From the NCBI GenBank assembly GCA_002428085.1, contig DJAA01000044.1, forward strand, positions 31,214-62,387: 31,174 bases of DNA, given 5' to 3'. Below the pieces are notes generated by a model. The model saw only the letters and a program-made list of their open reading frames with translations. It was not told the DNA's origin and searched no databases. Shown here one piece after another: positions 22,968 through 29,924 of this stretch. The translations under genes were made by a program, and so were the position numbers. This DNA is from Sulfurimonas sp. UBA6014 (GTDB lineage: Bacteria > Campylobacterota > Campylobacteria > Campylobacterales > Sulfurimonadaceae). The first letter of the stretch is position 1. The number at the start of each line of letters is the position of its first letter.

Positions 22968-24968
22968 ATGAGAGCTCCAATTTCAATAGCTTTATCAACG
23001 ATGCTTATTTTAGGCGGATGTAGCGGAGGTGGCGGGGGAAGTGCGGCTAGCACGAGTGACCCTGTACCTAGTGCGTCTGTTTTTGTGACTTTATCTGCTG
23101 ATGATGCTCAAAATAAAATCGCAGCAGATGAGTATCATGAGCAATTGTCGCAAAGTTTAGAGGAGAGTTCGCAGCTTGTTTTGCAAAATAATGGTATTGT
23201 GGATTTGGCGGCAAGGATGGAGAATATTCAACCGAGTGATCCGACTTTCCTCTCTCTTGCAACAAGTTATGATGAATCGATGATGACTCTTGCCAAACAC
23301 TCAAGTAGCTTGCTCATCAGCAGCATCAACCTTGACACCCTTGATGGGACAGCATACACTCAGTCAAGGAGTATTACTCCAAATAATCGTATCGTTTTTA
23401 CTACAGCAGTTGGTCTTGGACTCCTTGCGTATGGTGCATATAATCTCTATAAAAAATCTGCAAATGCAATAACTGAAAATGGTAAAAACAACATCAATAA
23501 TCTTGCTTCATCTGAAGATGGACGCTCTGCCGTGGTCAAAATGTTTAAAGATCGCGGTATTGAGATAAGTGATGATGCTTCATTGTCGCAGATCAACGAT
23601 AAAGTAAAAAGCATCACCATCAACCAGCTCAACTCTATTAGTCGTGAAAGCTTGGAGTACGCACAAGAAAACTCTATAGTTCAAGCAGAAGTTTTAGAGA
23701 GTGCACGCACAAAGATGGTGGAGACAGCAGTTACTATGGGTGAAGTAGCCGTAGAGGGTACTGTAACTGGGGTGACGGGAGTGACAGGGTCGGTCGGAAA
23801 TCTCATCCCCAACAAATATATCGGTGCCGCTTTTGATATTGCTACAACGGTTACATCAACAGACCCGCTCAGTTTGGTCAACAAACATGTCAGTGCTTCA
23901 GCTGTCTCCCAAAAGAAAGTTGAAGTACCTATCGAGCCAACGGCTATGCAGATAGTTCAAGCAAAAGAGATTATAGAAAAAATTTCAAAAGAGGGTATTA
24001 ATGAGATAAGTGTGGCTGAACTTGAAGATTCTACCAATGCTATTGTCAATGATATTGCCAAAAGAGATGGAGACGGAAATGACAATATCATAAGCGTTCC
24101 AGAGTATGTAACATCACAATCTTACGACATTGTTGAAACCGAAAAAGAGAATGAAACTGATCCCAATCAGGCAGGCGGTGTACTCAAAATTTATGATGAT
24201 TATAAATTTGACACAATGGATGTGATGATCACAAATGGCAAGGAGATAGACCATACCATCACAAATGTCGTCCCCTATCTTGATGATAATCTTCTTGTCG
24301 AACTTGAACCAAAAGCGGTAGAAAAATCTACCCAGCTCAGTTTTGTAAAAGTGAGCGAAACGGCAGATAGTGTGACTTATAGCGTAAGTGCTGCCATCAC
24401 AGGAGTTACCGGTTCTGTGATAGTTACAGCAACCCCAACAAATGCAAGTCTCACATCAGCTACACAAACACTCTTTGCCAATGGAACTCTCTCTTGGAAT
24501 GTCATTGTTTTAGACAAAGACGCTACTATCGCTGTTTCTCGTTCAGACAGCAGCAGTATCTCTACAATAGTGCTCAAAGGAAAAGTAAGTGTTCCTACTT
24601 ATGTCGATGTTTATGGAGGAGTTCTTACCTCCGTCAACTATACGGGAGACGAAGAAAGTGGATTTTGTCTTGAAGATGTGGGAGATGAGGACCAAAGGCT
24701 CGTAGATCAAAATGGATACCTTTACGCAGGCACAGTCTCTGATGGAAAAATCACGGGGGAGACATTGCATCTTACAATTTCTGGAGATGTATTTGATGGG
24801 ACTATCTACTCGGGACAATGGACAGATGGTAATTTTTGTTCAGGGACATATTCCGGAGGCTACTTAACATTGAGTGCTATTAGAGAAATGAGAGAGGAGT
24901 GTGCGATGGAAGGATGCGATTTTCTACAAGAGCTTGATGATCTTATCGCATACAAAGAAGCCCTATAA
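22968..24968 (+). CDS. Large lipoprotein of unknown function
   Basis: A 666-residue protein with a lipoprotein signal: LILGGC, lipidated C18, then a Gly/Ser linker. A hydrophobic segment at about 143-160 (TTAVGLGLLAYGAYNLY) may cross or touch a membrane. The middle has repeated Thr-Gly-Val (TGVTGVTGSVG) and later an EF-hand-like loop, DGDGNDNIISVPEY. The C-terminal part is Thr/Ser/Gly-rich, likely beta (YAGTVSDGKITGETL and SGTYSGGYLTL). AAGGA precedes the ATG. It follows the nif cluster but has no visible link to it; I infer a cell-surface role. The family is not recognised. Confidence 0.75.
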   Translation: MRAPISIALSTMLILGGCSGGGGGSAASTSDPVPSASVFVTLSADDAQNKIAADEYHEQLSQSLEESSQLVLQNNGIVDLAARMENIQPSDPTFLSLATSYDESMMTLAKHSSSLLISSINLDTLDGTAYTQSRSITPNNRIVFTTAVGLGLLAYGAYNLYKKSANAITENGKNNINNLASSEDGRSAVVKMFKDRGIEISDDASLSQINDKVKSITINQLNSISRESLEYAQENSIVQAEVLESARTKMVETAVTMGEVAVEGTVTGVTGVTGSVGNLIPNKYIGAAFDIATTVTSTDPLSLVNKHVSASAVSQKKVEVPIEPTAMQIVQAKEIIEKISKEGINEISVAELEDSTNAIVNDIAKRDGDGNDNIISVPEYVTSQSYDIVETEKENETDPNQAGGVLKIYDDYKFDTMDVMITNGKEIDHTITNVVPYLDDNLLVELEPKAVEKSTQLSFVKVSETADSVTYSVSAAITGVTGSVIVTATPTNASLTSATQTLFANGTLSWNVIVLDKDATIAVSRSDSSSISTIVLKGKVSVPTYVDVYGGVLTSVNYTGDEESGFCLEDVGDEDQRLVDQNGYLYAGTVSDGKITGETLHLTISGDVFDGTIYSGQWTDGNFCSGTYSGGYLTLSAIREMREECAMEGCDFLQELDDLIAYKEAL

Positions 24969-24978
24969 AAAAGGGCTT
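24958..24978. terminator. Terminator at the end of the lipoprotein gene
   Basis: AAGCCC (24958-24963) pairs with GGGCTT (24973-24978), with an A-rich loop and a T-rich run after it. It also lies next to the 3' end of the rhodanese remnant on the minus strand. Confidence 0.6.
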
Positions 24979-25246
24979 AAAATTTGTTTTGGTTGAACCT
25001 TTCCCATTGAAATTTTGTGAGAGGTGTGTCACTTTTGTTGCCCCACTCTTTCATGGAGGCGTCGTAGATTTTTGCTTTTTTGAGTCCCATGTTTTGGTAG
25101 AGGATGTACCAGTTCATGGAGGCTTCAAGTCCGCCTGTGTAATAAAGTATGACCTCGTCCTCTTTTTGCAAACCATACCCCTGTGTAAAAAGAGCGTCTA
25201 AGTCCTCTTTGGTGCGGAGTGTGTTGTCTTTGTTAAATTTTTCCCA
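24977..25246 (-). pseudogene. Rhodanese/sulfurtransferase C-terminal remnant
   Basis: About 90 residues resembling the C-terminal half of a thiosulfate/mercaptopyruvate sulfurtransferase, read on the minus strand: VILYYTGGLEASMNW, KIYDASMKEWGNKSDTPL. The open frame starts directly after a TGA at 25247-25249, so the N-terminal part is missing. The catalytic Cys of the CTGG-type loop is Tyr here (YYTGG). It appears to be a dead fragment, with no clear start codon. Confidence 0.6.
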
Positions 25247-25256
25247 TCATGGCAAA

Positions 25257-25533
25257 GAATTTGAAAACCATCCTCATAGCCCAGTAGTCGTGACATTGAA
25301 ATCCAAAAGGAAAAACAGGGGTTTGGCAATATACTGGAAGCCAAAAAGATCTCCCCACTAAAACAGAACCGTATAAAACCGAAAAAGAGAATCAGGGGAT
25401 AACATTTTCATTTAAAAGTTCGTTTGAACCACGCACGCTAGAGTTTGAATTTATCGAAAAAGAGGGATGGAACCTTCTTCCAACAAAAGCTAAATTTTAC
25501 ATCATCCCGATGAAAGATATTCCGAAGTGTTGA
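25257..25533 (+). pseudogene. Frameshifted gene remnant, function unknown
   Basis: Two adjacent plus-strand frames carry protein-like sequence: one with EFENHPHSPVVVTL and then, after a shift near 25300, one reading GVWQYTGSQKDLP to KAKFYIIPMKDIPKC and the stop at 25531. Together they look like one broken gene of at least 90 codons. I do not recognise the family. The neighbouring rhodanese remnant supports decay in this stretch. Confidence 0.35.
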
Positions 25534-25615
25534 TGCACATTTGTGTAGATATTCCAGGGTTCACAGGTTGCTCGAATGGTGTAATTGTATCGATAGAGTC
25601 GGTAAGACTTCCTTA

Positions 25616-25948
25616 TTAAAAGTTTTTGCAAAGATTTTGAATCACAGAGTCGTATTCAGAGGATGTAAGTTTGGCAACTTTCTCTTTTATTCTGGTTTTT
25701 GAAAGTGCGCGTATTTGATTGATTAAAATATCCGAATCTTCTTTAAGACCTTCTCGTGCAGGAAGTCTCATTCGGTAAGGGTCCATATTATCAATAAGAT
25801 CCGTTGAAAGTGGCATGAGAATGACCGTATCTAAAATAGCGTTTTCGTCATCGTCAGAGATGATGATGGCAGGTCTGATTTTTCCTACTTCAGAACCTTT
25901 TTTGGGATAAAGATTGACGATAACAATATCACCTCTATTTAATTCCAT
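25616..25948 (-). CDS. mazF: MazF/PemK-type endoribonuclease toxin
   Basis: A 110-residue MazF from MELNRGDIVIVNLYPKKGSEVGKIRPAIIISDD, with VILMPLSTD and INQIRALSKTRI, the conserved core. MazF toxins cut mRNA and are inhibited by a cognate antitoxin. The start is ambiguous: ATG at 25948 or 25951, with GGAG just upstream; a start at 25969 is less likely. It overlaps the 3' end of the upstream antitoxin gene, the usual coupled arrangement. Confidence 0.86.
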   Translation of the reverse strand: MELNRGDIVIVNLYPKKGSEVGKIRPAIIISDDDENAILDTVILMPLSTDLIDNMDPYRMRLPAREGLKEDSDILINQIRALSKTRIKEKVAKLTSSEYDSVIQNLCKNF

Positions 25949-26183
25949 CATCGACTCCGATTTCTGCAAATTCTAAATCTTGATGGTTTTTCAGTTTGTG
26001 CAGTTTTGCGAGTTTCTCTTCCCGATCGATCTTTTCGATAACGGGCAGAATGAATTTTTCATATTTGGATGAGATGAAATATCCCACTGTAGTATGGGCT
26101 CTTCGATCGATGATTTCAGCCACATCCATTATTTTCATTAAGGAGGGTTTATTTTGAATATCGGTTACACCATAGGTTAACAT
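25935..26183 (-). CDS. Antitoxin of the MazF pair
   Basis: An 82-residue protein: TDIQNKPSLMKIMDVAEIIDRRAHTTVGYFISSKYEKFI, then a charged helix. This is the Phd/RelB-like N-terminal pattern of type II antitoxins in Campylobacterota, with the C terminus binding the toxin. AAAGGAT precedes the ATG. It is upstream of and overlaps mazF. Autoregulation is expected but no operator could be identified. Confidence 0.78.
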   Translation of the reverse strand: MLTYGVTDIQNKPSLMKIMDVAEIIDRRAHTTVGYFISSKYEKFILPVIEKIDREEKLAKLHKLKNHQDLEFAEIGVDDGIK

Positions 26184-26472
26184 CTAATATCCTTTTCTTT
26201 GTATTTAATCTATAAGGATTATATCTTATATTTAATAACGTAGTTACTAAAATTTTATATTTGCCACAATGTCAATTTTTCATTAAATAGGGTCTGTTTT
26301 GATGATTGGCTTCGCCCTCTAAGCCCACATTTGTAGGAAGTGTAGAGGTTTGAAAATTTTTTAATTAAGTTTCCCATAAGTTTCTCACTTTTTATCTGAT
26401 ATGAAAGTGTATTGACTGACACCTTTATGGTTAGATGGAATTCACGATTTACCTATCTCCAAAAGAGTTTAC
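26184..26472. other. Intergenic region between divergent toxin-antitoxin pairs
   Basis: AT-rich sequence with no convincing gene on either strand. It must hold the promoter of the minus-strand MazF pair (a TATAAT-like box on the minus strand at 26218-26223). Nothing else recognisable. Confidence 0.5.
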
Positions 26473-26501
26473 TTGACAAATAGTATCACTTATGATATGA
26501 T
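26473..26501 (+). promoter_or_regulatory. Sigma-70 promoter of the XRE/Fic pair
   Basis: TTGACA (26473-26478) and TATGAT (26496-26501) are separated by 17 bases, an excellent vegetative promoter. A palindromic operator overlaps the spacer and -10. Confidence 0.75.
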
Positions 26502-26532
26502 AGTAAAAATATAAAGTATCACTTATGATACT
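26482..26532 (+). promoter_or_regulatory. Two operator palindromes before the XRE/Fic pair
   Basis: AGTATCACTTATGATACT at 26515-26532 is a palindrome with 7-base arms and a CTTA loop. A near copy, AGTATCACTTATGATATG, lies at 26482-26499 inside the promoter. The spacing between the two is 33 bases (about three helical turns). The XRE protein at 26547 is the likely repressor, which would give autoregulation. Confidence 0.75.
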
Positions 26533-26546
26533 ATAAAGAAGTCAAG

Positions 26547-26921
26547 ATGTTTAAAGCACTTATACTCTCCGAACTCAAGAAGCAAAAAGAGGCTCTTTCT
26601 ATTCCTTATGAAGCCATATCATCCCGTGCAGGAGTAGGCATAGCCACAGTAAAACGAGCATTTGCAGGACACGATATCTCATTGGATACGCTTGATAAAA
26701 TAGCCGTTGCATTGGATTGCGAAATTACTATCAAACCGCAACACTCTCCAAAAGCTCTCTATCAAGCTCAGGTTGATAAGAAAGCCCATGAGATTGTAAA
26801 TAAAGTAATTCAGACTTCTACACTTGAAAATCAAACACCCAGAGATGATACGCAACGTAAAATGCTCACCCAAGCCAAAGCAATGATCTCTAAAATGCCA
26901 AAATCGCAAGTATGGGCATGA
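26547..26921 (+). CDS. XRE-family regulator/antitoxin ('mobile mystery protein A'-like)
   Basis: A 124-residue protein with an N-terminal helix-turn-helix: IPYEAISSRAGVGIATVKRAFAGHDISLDTLDKIAVALDCEITI. The C-terminal 60 residues are helical. It is directly upstream of and overlaps a Fic gene, as in the 'mobile mystery' A/B pairs. It likely represses its own promoter through the palindromes at 26482-26532 and may neutralise the Fic protein. Confidence 0.85.
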   Translation: MFKALILSELKKQKEALSIPYEAISSRAGVGIATVKRAFAGHDISLDTLDKIAVALDCEITIKPQHSPKALYQAQVDKKAHEIVNKVIQTSTLENQTPRDDTQRKMLTQAKAMISKMPKSQVWA

Positions 26922-27493
26922 TAACATTTGATAAAGAAGGGGAAACTCCCCTCGATGATATATCAGGGTTAAAACTCAAAAAGATTACGACTCGTGCCCA
27001 ACTCGATGATGCCGAAGCGCAAAATATCCTCAAAGCCTACATCAAATACACGCTCAACCCTTCCTCTCTAAAAAAAGTTATTTTTGATCTAAGCTTTTTA
27101 CGAAAATTGCATAAAGAAATGTTCGGTGATGTTTGGAGTTGGGCAGGTGATTTTCGAAATACTCAAACGTCCATTGGTGTTGAAGCAAATATGATTCATC
27201 AACGACTCTATCAATTGCAAGATGATTTAAAATATTGGGAAAAAGAGTGGGACTATCGTGATGCTGCCACACGACTTCATCATACATTGGTAAAGATACA
27301 CCCTTTCCCAAATGGTAACGGCAGATGGGCACGGCTTGCAACGGACTTATGGCTGTTAAAAATTGGATACCCATCACTTTCTTGGGGTGGAAATATTACG
27401 GAAGTATCTTCCGTAAGAGCTGATTATATTTCTTCACTCAAAGAGGCAGATAACGGTAATTATGAGCCATTAAAAGAATTCATGTTTGTTTAA
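26912..27493 (+). CDS. Fic-domain protein ('mobile mystery protein B'-like)
   Basis: A 193-residue Fic protein. The FIC motif HPFPNGNGR is at 130-138, with the LHKEMFGDVWSWAGDFR segment upstream. Fic enzymes transfer AMP or similar groups from nucleotides to proteins. The inhibitory (S/T)xxxE(G/N) helix is not evident within the protein, so the partner XRE protein may act as antitoxin. The start is at 26912 or 26918 and overlaps the XRE gene. All catalytic motif residues are present. Confidence 0.88.
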   Translation: MGMITFDKEGETPLDDISGLKLKKITTRAQLDDAEAQNILKAYIKYTLNPSSLKKVIFDLSFLRKLHKEMFGDVWSWAGDFRNTQTSIGVEANMIHQRLYQLQDDLKYWEKEWDYRDAATRLHHTLVKIHPFPNGNGRWARLATDLWLLKIGYPSLSWGGNITEVSSVRADYISSLKEADNGNYEPLKEFMFV

Positions 27494-27507
27494 CACGTTA
27501 AACTTTC

Positions 27508-27740
27508 TCAAAACACAAAAACATCTTTTGCAGTGTCAGGTAAGTATTTCGGATCATCCGTTTTTTCATACATTTTGAGATTGAATTCTTCGATAGAACT
27601 ATAATTACCTTCTTTAACTACCTCTAATTCCTCTTTCCAGTAAGGATTTTTCTCAACATCACACACAATAATTTCCTCATTACTTTTGATATCAATCCCG
27701 TAAAAACTTGAAATGTCGAAATTGTAAAATTGTTTGGTTA
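27508..27740 (-). pseudogene. Hypothetical ORF fragment without start
   Basis: The minus strand carries about 75 residues of protein-like sequence (DISSFYGIDIKSNEEIIV, NPYWKEELEVVKEGNYSS, YLPDTAKDVFVF) ending at a TGA (27508-27510). No ATG, and no GTG or TTG with a ribosome-binding site, was found in the upstream frame, so it is probably a truncated gene. It is charged and not recognised. Confidence 0.4.
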
Positions 27741-27864
27741 AAAAAGTGTTGCAATAACAGTGAAAATACGAAGAGTGATTTTGAAAAGTGTTATTTTAGT
27801 GTTACTTTGGATTTTTTTGATTGAAGAAAAAGCTTTGAAATTGCCTAAAATAGGGCTTTGTAGT

Positions 27865-27949
27865 TGGTGCGGATGAGAGGACTTGAACCTCCACACCTTG
27901 CGGCACCAGATCCTAAGTCTGGCGTGTATACCAATTTCACCACATCCGC
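27865..27949 (-). tRNA. tRNA-Leu (anticodon TAG)
   Basis: Reverse strand begins GCGGATGTGGTGAAATTGG; the anticodon loop ACTTAGG gives TAG. The long variable arm typical of Leu tRNA, T-loop GTTCAAGTC and encoded CCA are present. Confidence 0.96.
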
Positions 27950-27983
27950 GCACGTTGTTAAAAATCTTGTTGTTTTGTATGAG

Positions 27984-28060
<77 letters not shown>

Positions 28061-28069
28061 ATCTGATTA

Positions 28070-28146
28070 TGGTGCGCCCGATAGGATTCGAACCTATAAC
28101 CGTCGGATCCGAAGTCCGAAACTCTATCCAATTGAGCCACGGACGC
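28070..28146 (-). tRNA. tRNA-Arg (anticodon TCG)
   Basis: Reverse strand begins GCGTCCGTGGCTCAATTGG; the anticodon loop CTTCGGA gives TCG. Acceptor stem and CCA are intact. Confidence 0.95.
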
Positions 28147-28185
28147 TATAATATTTGTTTGTATTACGTTTTATATTTTGTTCTA

Positions 28186-28263
28186 TGGGGTGGGATGCGG
28201 GGCTCGAACCCGTGACCCTCGGCACCACAAACCAATGCTCTAACCAACTGAGCTAATCCCACC
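28186..28263 (-). tRNA. tRNA-His (anticodon GTG)
   Basis: Reverse strand begins GGTGGGATTAGCTCAGTTGG; the loop TTGTGGT gives GTG. The extra 5' G (G-1) paired with C73 is characteristic of His tRNA. CCA is encoded. Confidence 0.95.
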
Positions 28264-28297
28264 ATGCCAAAAAAATATAAAATTTGAGAAATTAAGG

Positions 28298-28375
28298 TGG
28301 TCGGGGTGAAAGGACTCGAACCTTCGGCCCTCTGGTCCCAAACCAGATACTCTAACCATACTGAGCTACACCCCG
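28298..28375 (-). tRNA. tRNA-Pro (anticodon TGG)
   Basis: Reverse strand begins CGGGGTGTAGCTCAGTATGG; the loop TTTGGGA gives TGG. T-loop GGTTCGAGTCC and encoded CCA are present. Confidence 0.95.
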
Positions 28376-28487
28376 ACCTGTCACAAAAACCAACCGTTTA
28401 GCTGATTAATGAGGCGAAATTATAGTTGATATCGCTTGAAATGTCAATACTTTTTACATAATTCTTTTATATCTTTTTGATTTTATG

Positions 28488-28493
28488 TATAAT
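28488..28493 (+). promoter_or_regulatory. -10 box of the NSS transporter gene
   Basis: TATAAT about 28 bases before the ATG. The upstream DNA is T-rich with no clear -35, as often seen in Campylobacterota sigma-70 promoters. Confidence 0.45.
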
Positions 28494-28520
28494 AACTCTC
28501 AAAAAAAGGGATGATGAGAT

Positions 28521-29858
28521 ATGAAAATAGCAAGATTTAGTAAACTCGGGTTTATTTTAGCTGCAGCGGGGAGTGCGGTCGGGCTTGGAAATATATGGAA
28601 ATTTCCTTATATTACAGGAGAGCATGGCGGAGGCGCTTTTGTGTTTGTGTATCTTATCACCGTCGTACTTATAGGTTTTTCTATCATGGTAGCCGAGATG
28701 CTTATAGGGTATCTTGGACGCAAAGATACAGTTACCTCCTTTGAAGTGCTTGCGCCAAAAAATCCTAGCTTGTGGAAATATGCGGGTTTTCAAAGCTTGG
28801 CAGGTCTTTTTGTAATGATATTTTACTCGGTCGTTATCGGGTGGATATTTCACTATATTGTCACCTCGCTTACTTGGCTTCCCTCGAGCGTTCAAGAGGC
28901 AGAGAACGTATTTAGTGCGATGCTTCATACTGACATACCGACACAGCTTTTTTATCACACCCTTGCCTTTATTTGGATTACCTATATTTTGACAAAAGGT
29001 ATCAAGGGCGGTATTGAGAAAATGAATATGGTTTTGATGCCAGCACTTATGATTATCTTACTTGGGATGTTTATTTATGCTACTAGGCTTGAGGCGTTTT
29101 CGCAGGCAGTAGAGTTTATGTTTTCTCCTGATTGGTCAAAAATTAACTCAAACGCTTTTGTGATAGCTGTTGGACATGCTTTTTTTACACTTTCACTTGG
29201 CATGGGTGCCATCATGACCTACTCAGCATCTATGGAGAAAAATTCAAATCTTGTCACAAACGCTTTTTGGGTGGTTTTTTTAGATACTGCCATCTCTATT
29301 GTCGCGGGGCTTATGCTCTTTACATTCCTTTATCAGTACGGCTCAGGTCCAGCAAAAGGTCCTGGTTTGGTTTTTATATCGCTTCCTGCTGCTTTTTATG
29401 AGATGGGAATTTTAGGAAATATCTTTGCAGTTCTCTTCTTTATCGCGCTTGCTTTTGCGGGACTCACTTCTGCAGTTTCTCTTGTGGAGCCCATGGTTCA
29501 GTATTTTATTGATAGATTTTCATGGAGCAGACTCAAGGCATCGCTCTCTATGGGTTTATTTTTTTACCTTGTTGGCATCATTGCTATTCTCTCAAATATA
29601 GATGGATATAAAGAGGCACTAACATGGGGTGGAAAAAGCTTTTTTGATTGGGTCGATTACACAACATCTGCAATTATGTTGCCTCTTGGGGGTTTAATTA
29701 TGGCTATATTTGTAGGTTTTGCACTTCCAAAACAAAGGGTTGCATCACTGATAAAACCTCAGCTTGGCATTGCTTTTGAGGCGTGGTACTTTAGTCTTCG
29801 CTATATCACTCCACTCGCAATGTTTATCGTCATGCTAAATGTTTTAGGGATTTTTTAG
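28521..29858 (+). CDS. Sodium-dependent transporter, NSS (SNF) family
   Basis: A 445-residue inner-membrane protein with about 11 hydrophobic segments. The N terminus contains the NSS signature GSAVGLGNIWKFPYITGEHGGGAFV, including the unwound TM1 substrate/Na+ site. The later TM6 region GHAFFTLSLGMGAIMTYSA is also typical. NSS proteins cotransport amino acids or related amines with Na+. The substrate cannot be told. AAGGGATGATG precedes the start. It is a single gene with a TATAAT box upstream, and is not linked to nif. Confidence 0.92.
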   Translation: MKIARFSKLGFILAAAGSAVGLGNIWKFPYITGEHGGGAFVFVYLITVVLIGFSIMVAEMLIGYLGRKDTVTSFEVLAPKNPSLWKYAGFQSLAGLFVMIFYSVVIGWIFHYIVTSLTWLPSSVQEAENVFSAMLHTDIPTQLFYHTLAFIWITYILTKGIKGGIEKMNMVLMPALMIILLGMFIYATRLEAFSQAVEFMFSPDWSKINSNAFVIAVGHAFFTLSLGMGAIMTYSASMEKNSNLVTNAFWVVFLDTAISIVAGLMLFTFLYQYGSGPAKGPGLVFISLPAAFYEMGILGNIFAVLFFIALAFAGLTSAVSLVEPMVQYFIDRFSWSRLKASLSMGLFFYLVGIIAILSNIDGYKEALTWGGKSFFDWVDYTTSAIMLPLGGLIMAIFVGFALPKQRVASLIKPQLGIAFEAWYFSLRYITPLAMFIVMLNVLGIF

Positions 29859-29924
29859 TTTAAAGCATCATTAAAAATAAAGGGAGTCAATACTGGAGTC
29901 GATGGAGCTAAGAAAATTCTCCCG

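Noticed and set aside
25149..25361. Plus-strand frames across the rhodanese remnant
   Set aside because: The first part is antisense to the remnant; only the part after 25257 looks protein-like and it is described as a frameshifted remnant.
27865..27949. Attachment-site duplication of the tRNA-Leu 3' end
   Set aside because: No second copy of the tRNA end was seen to the left within 24950-27860.
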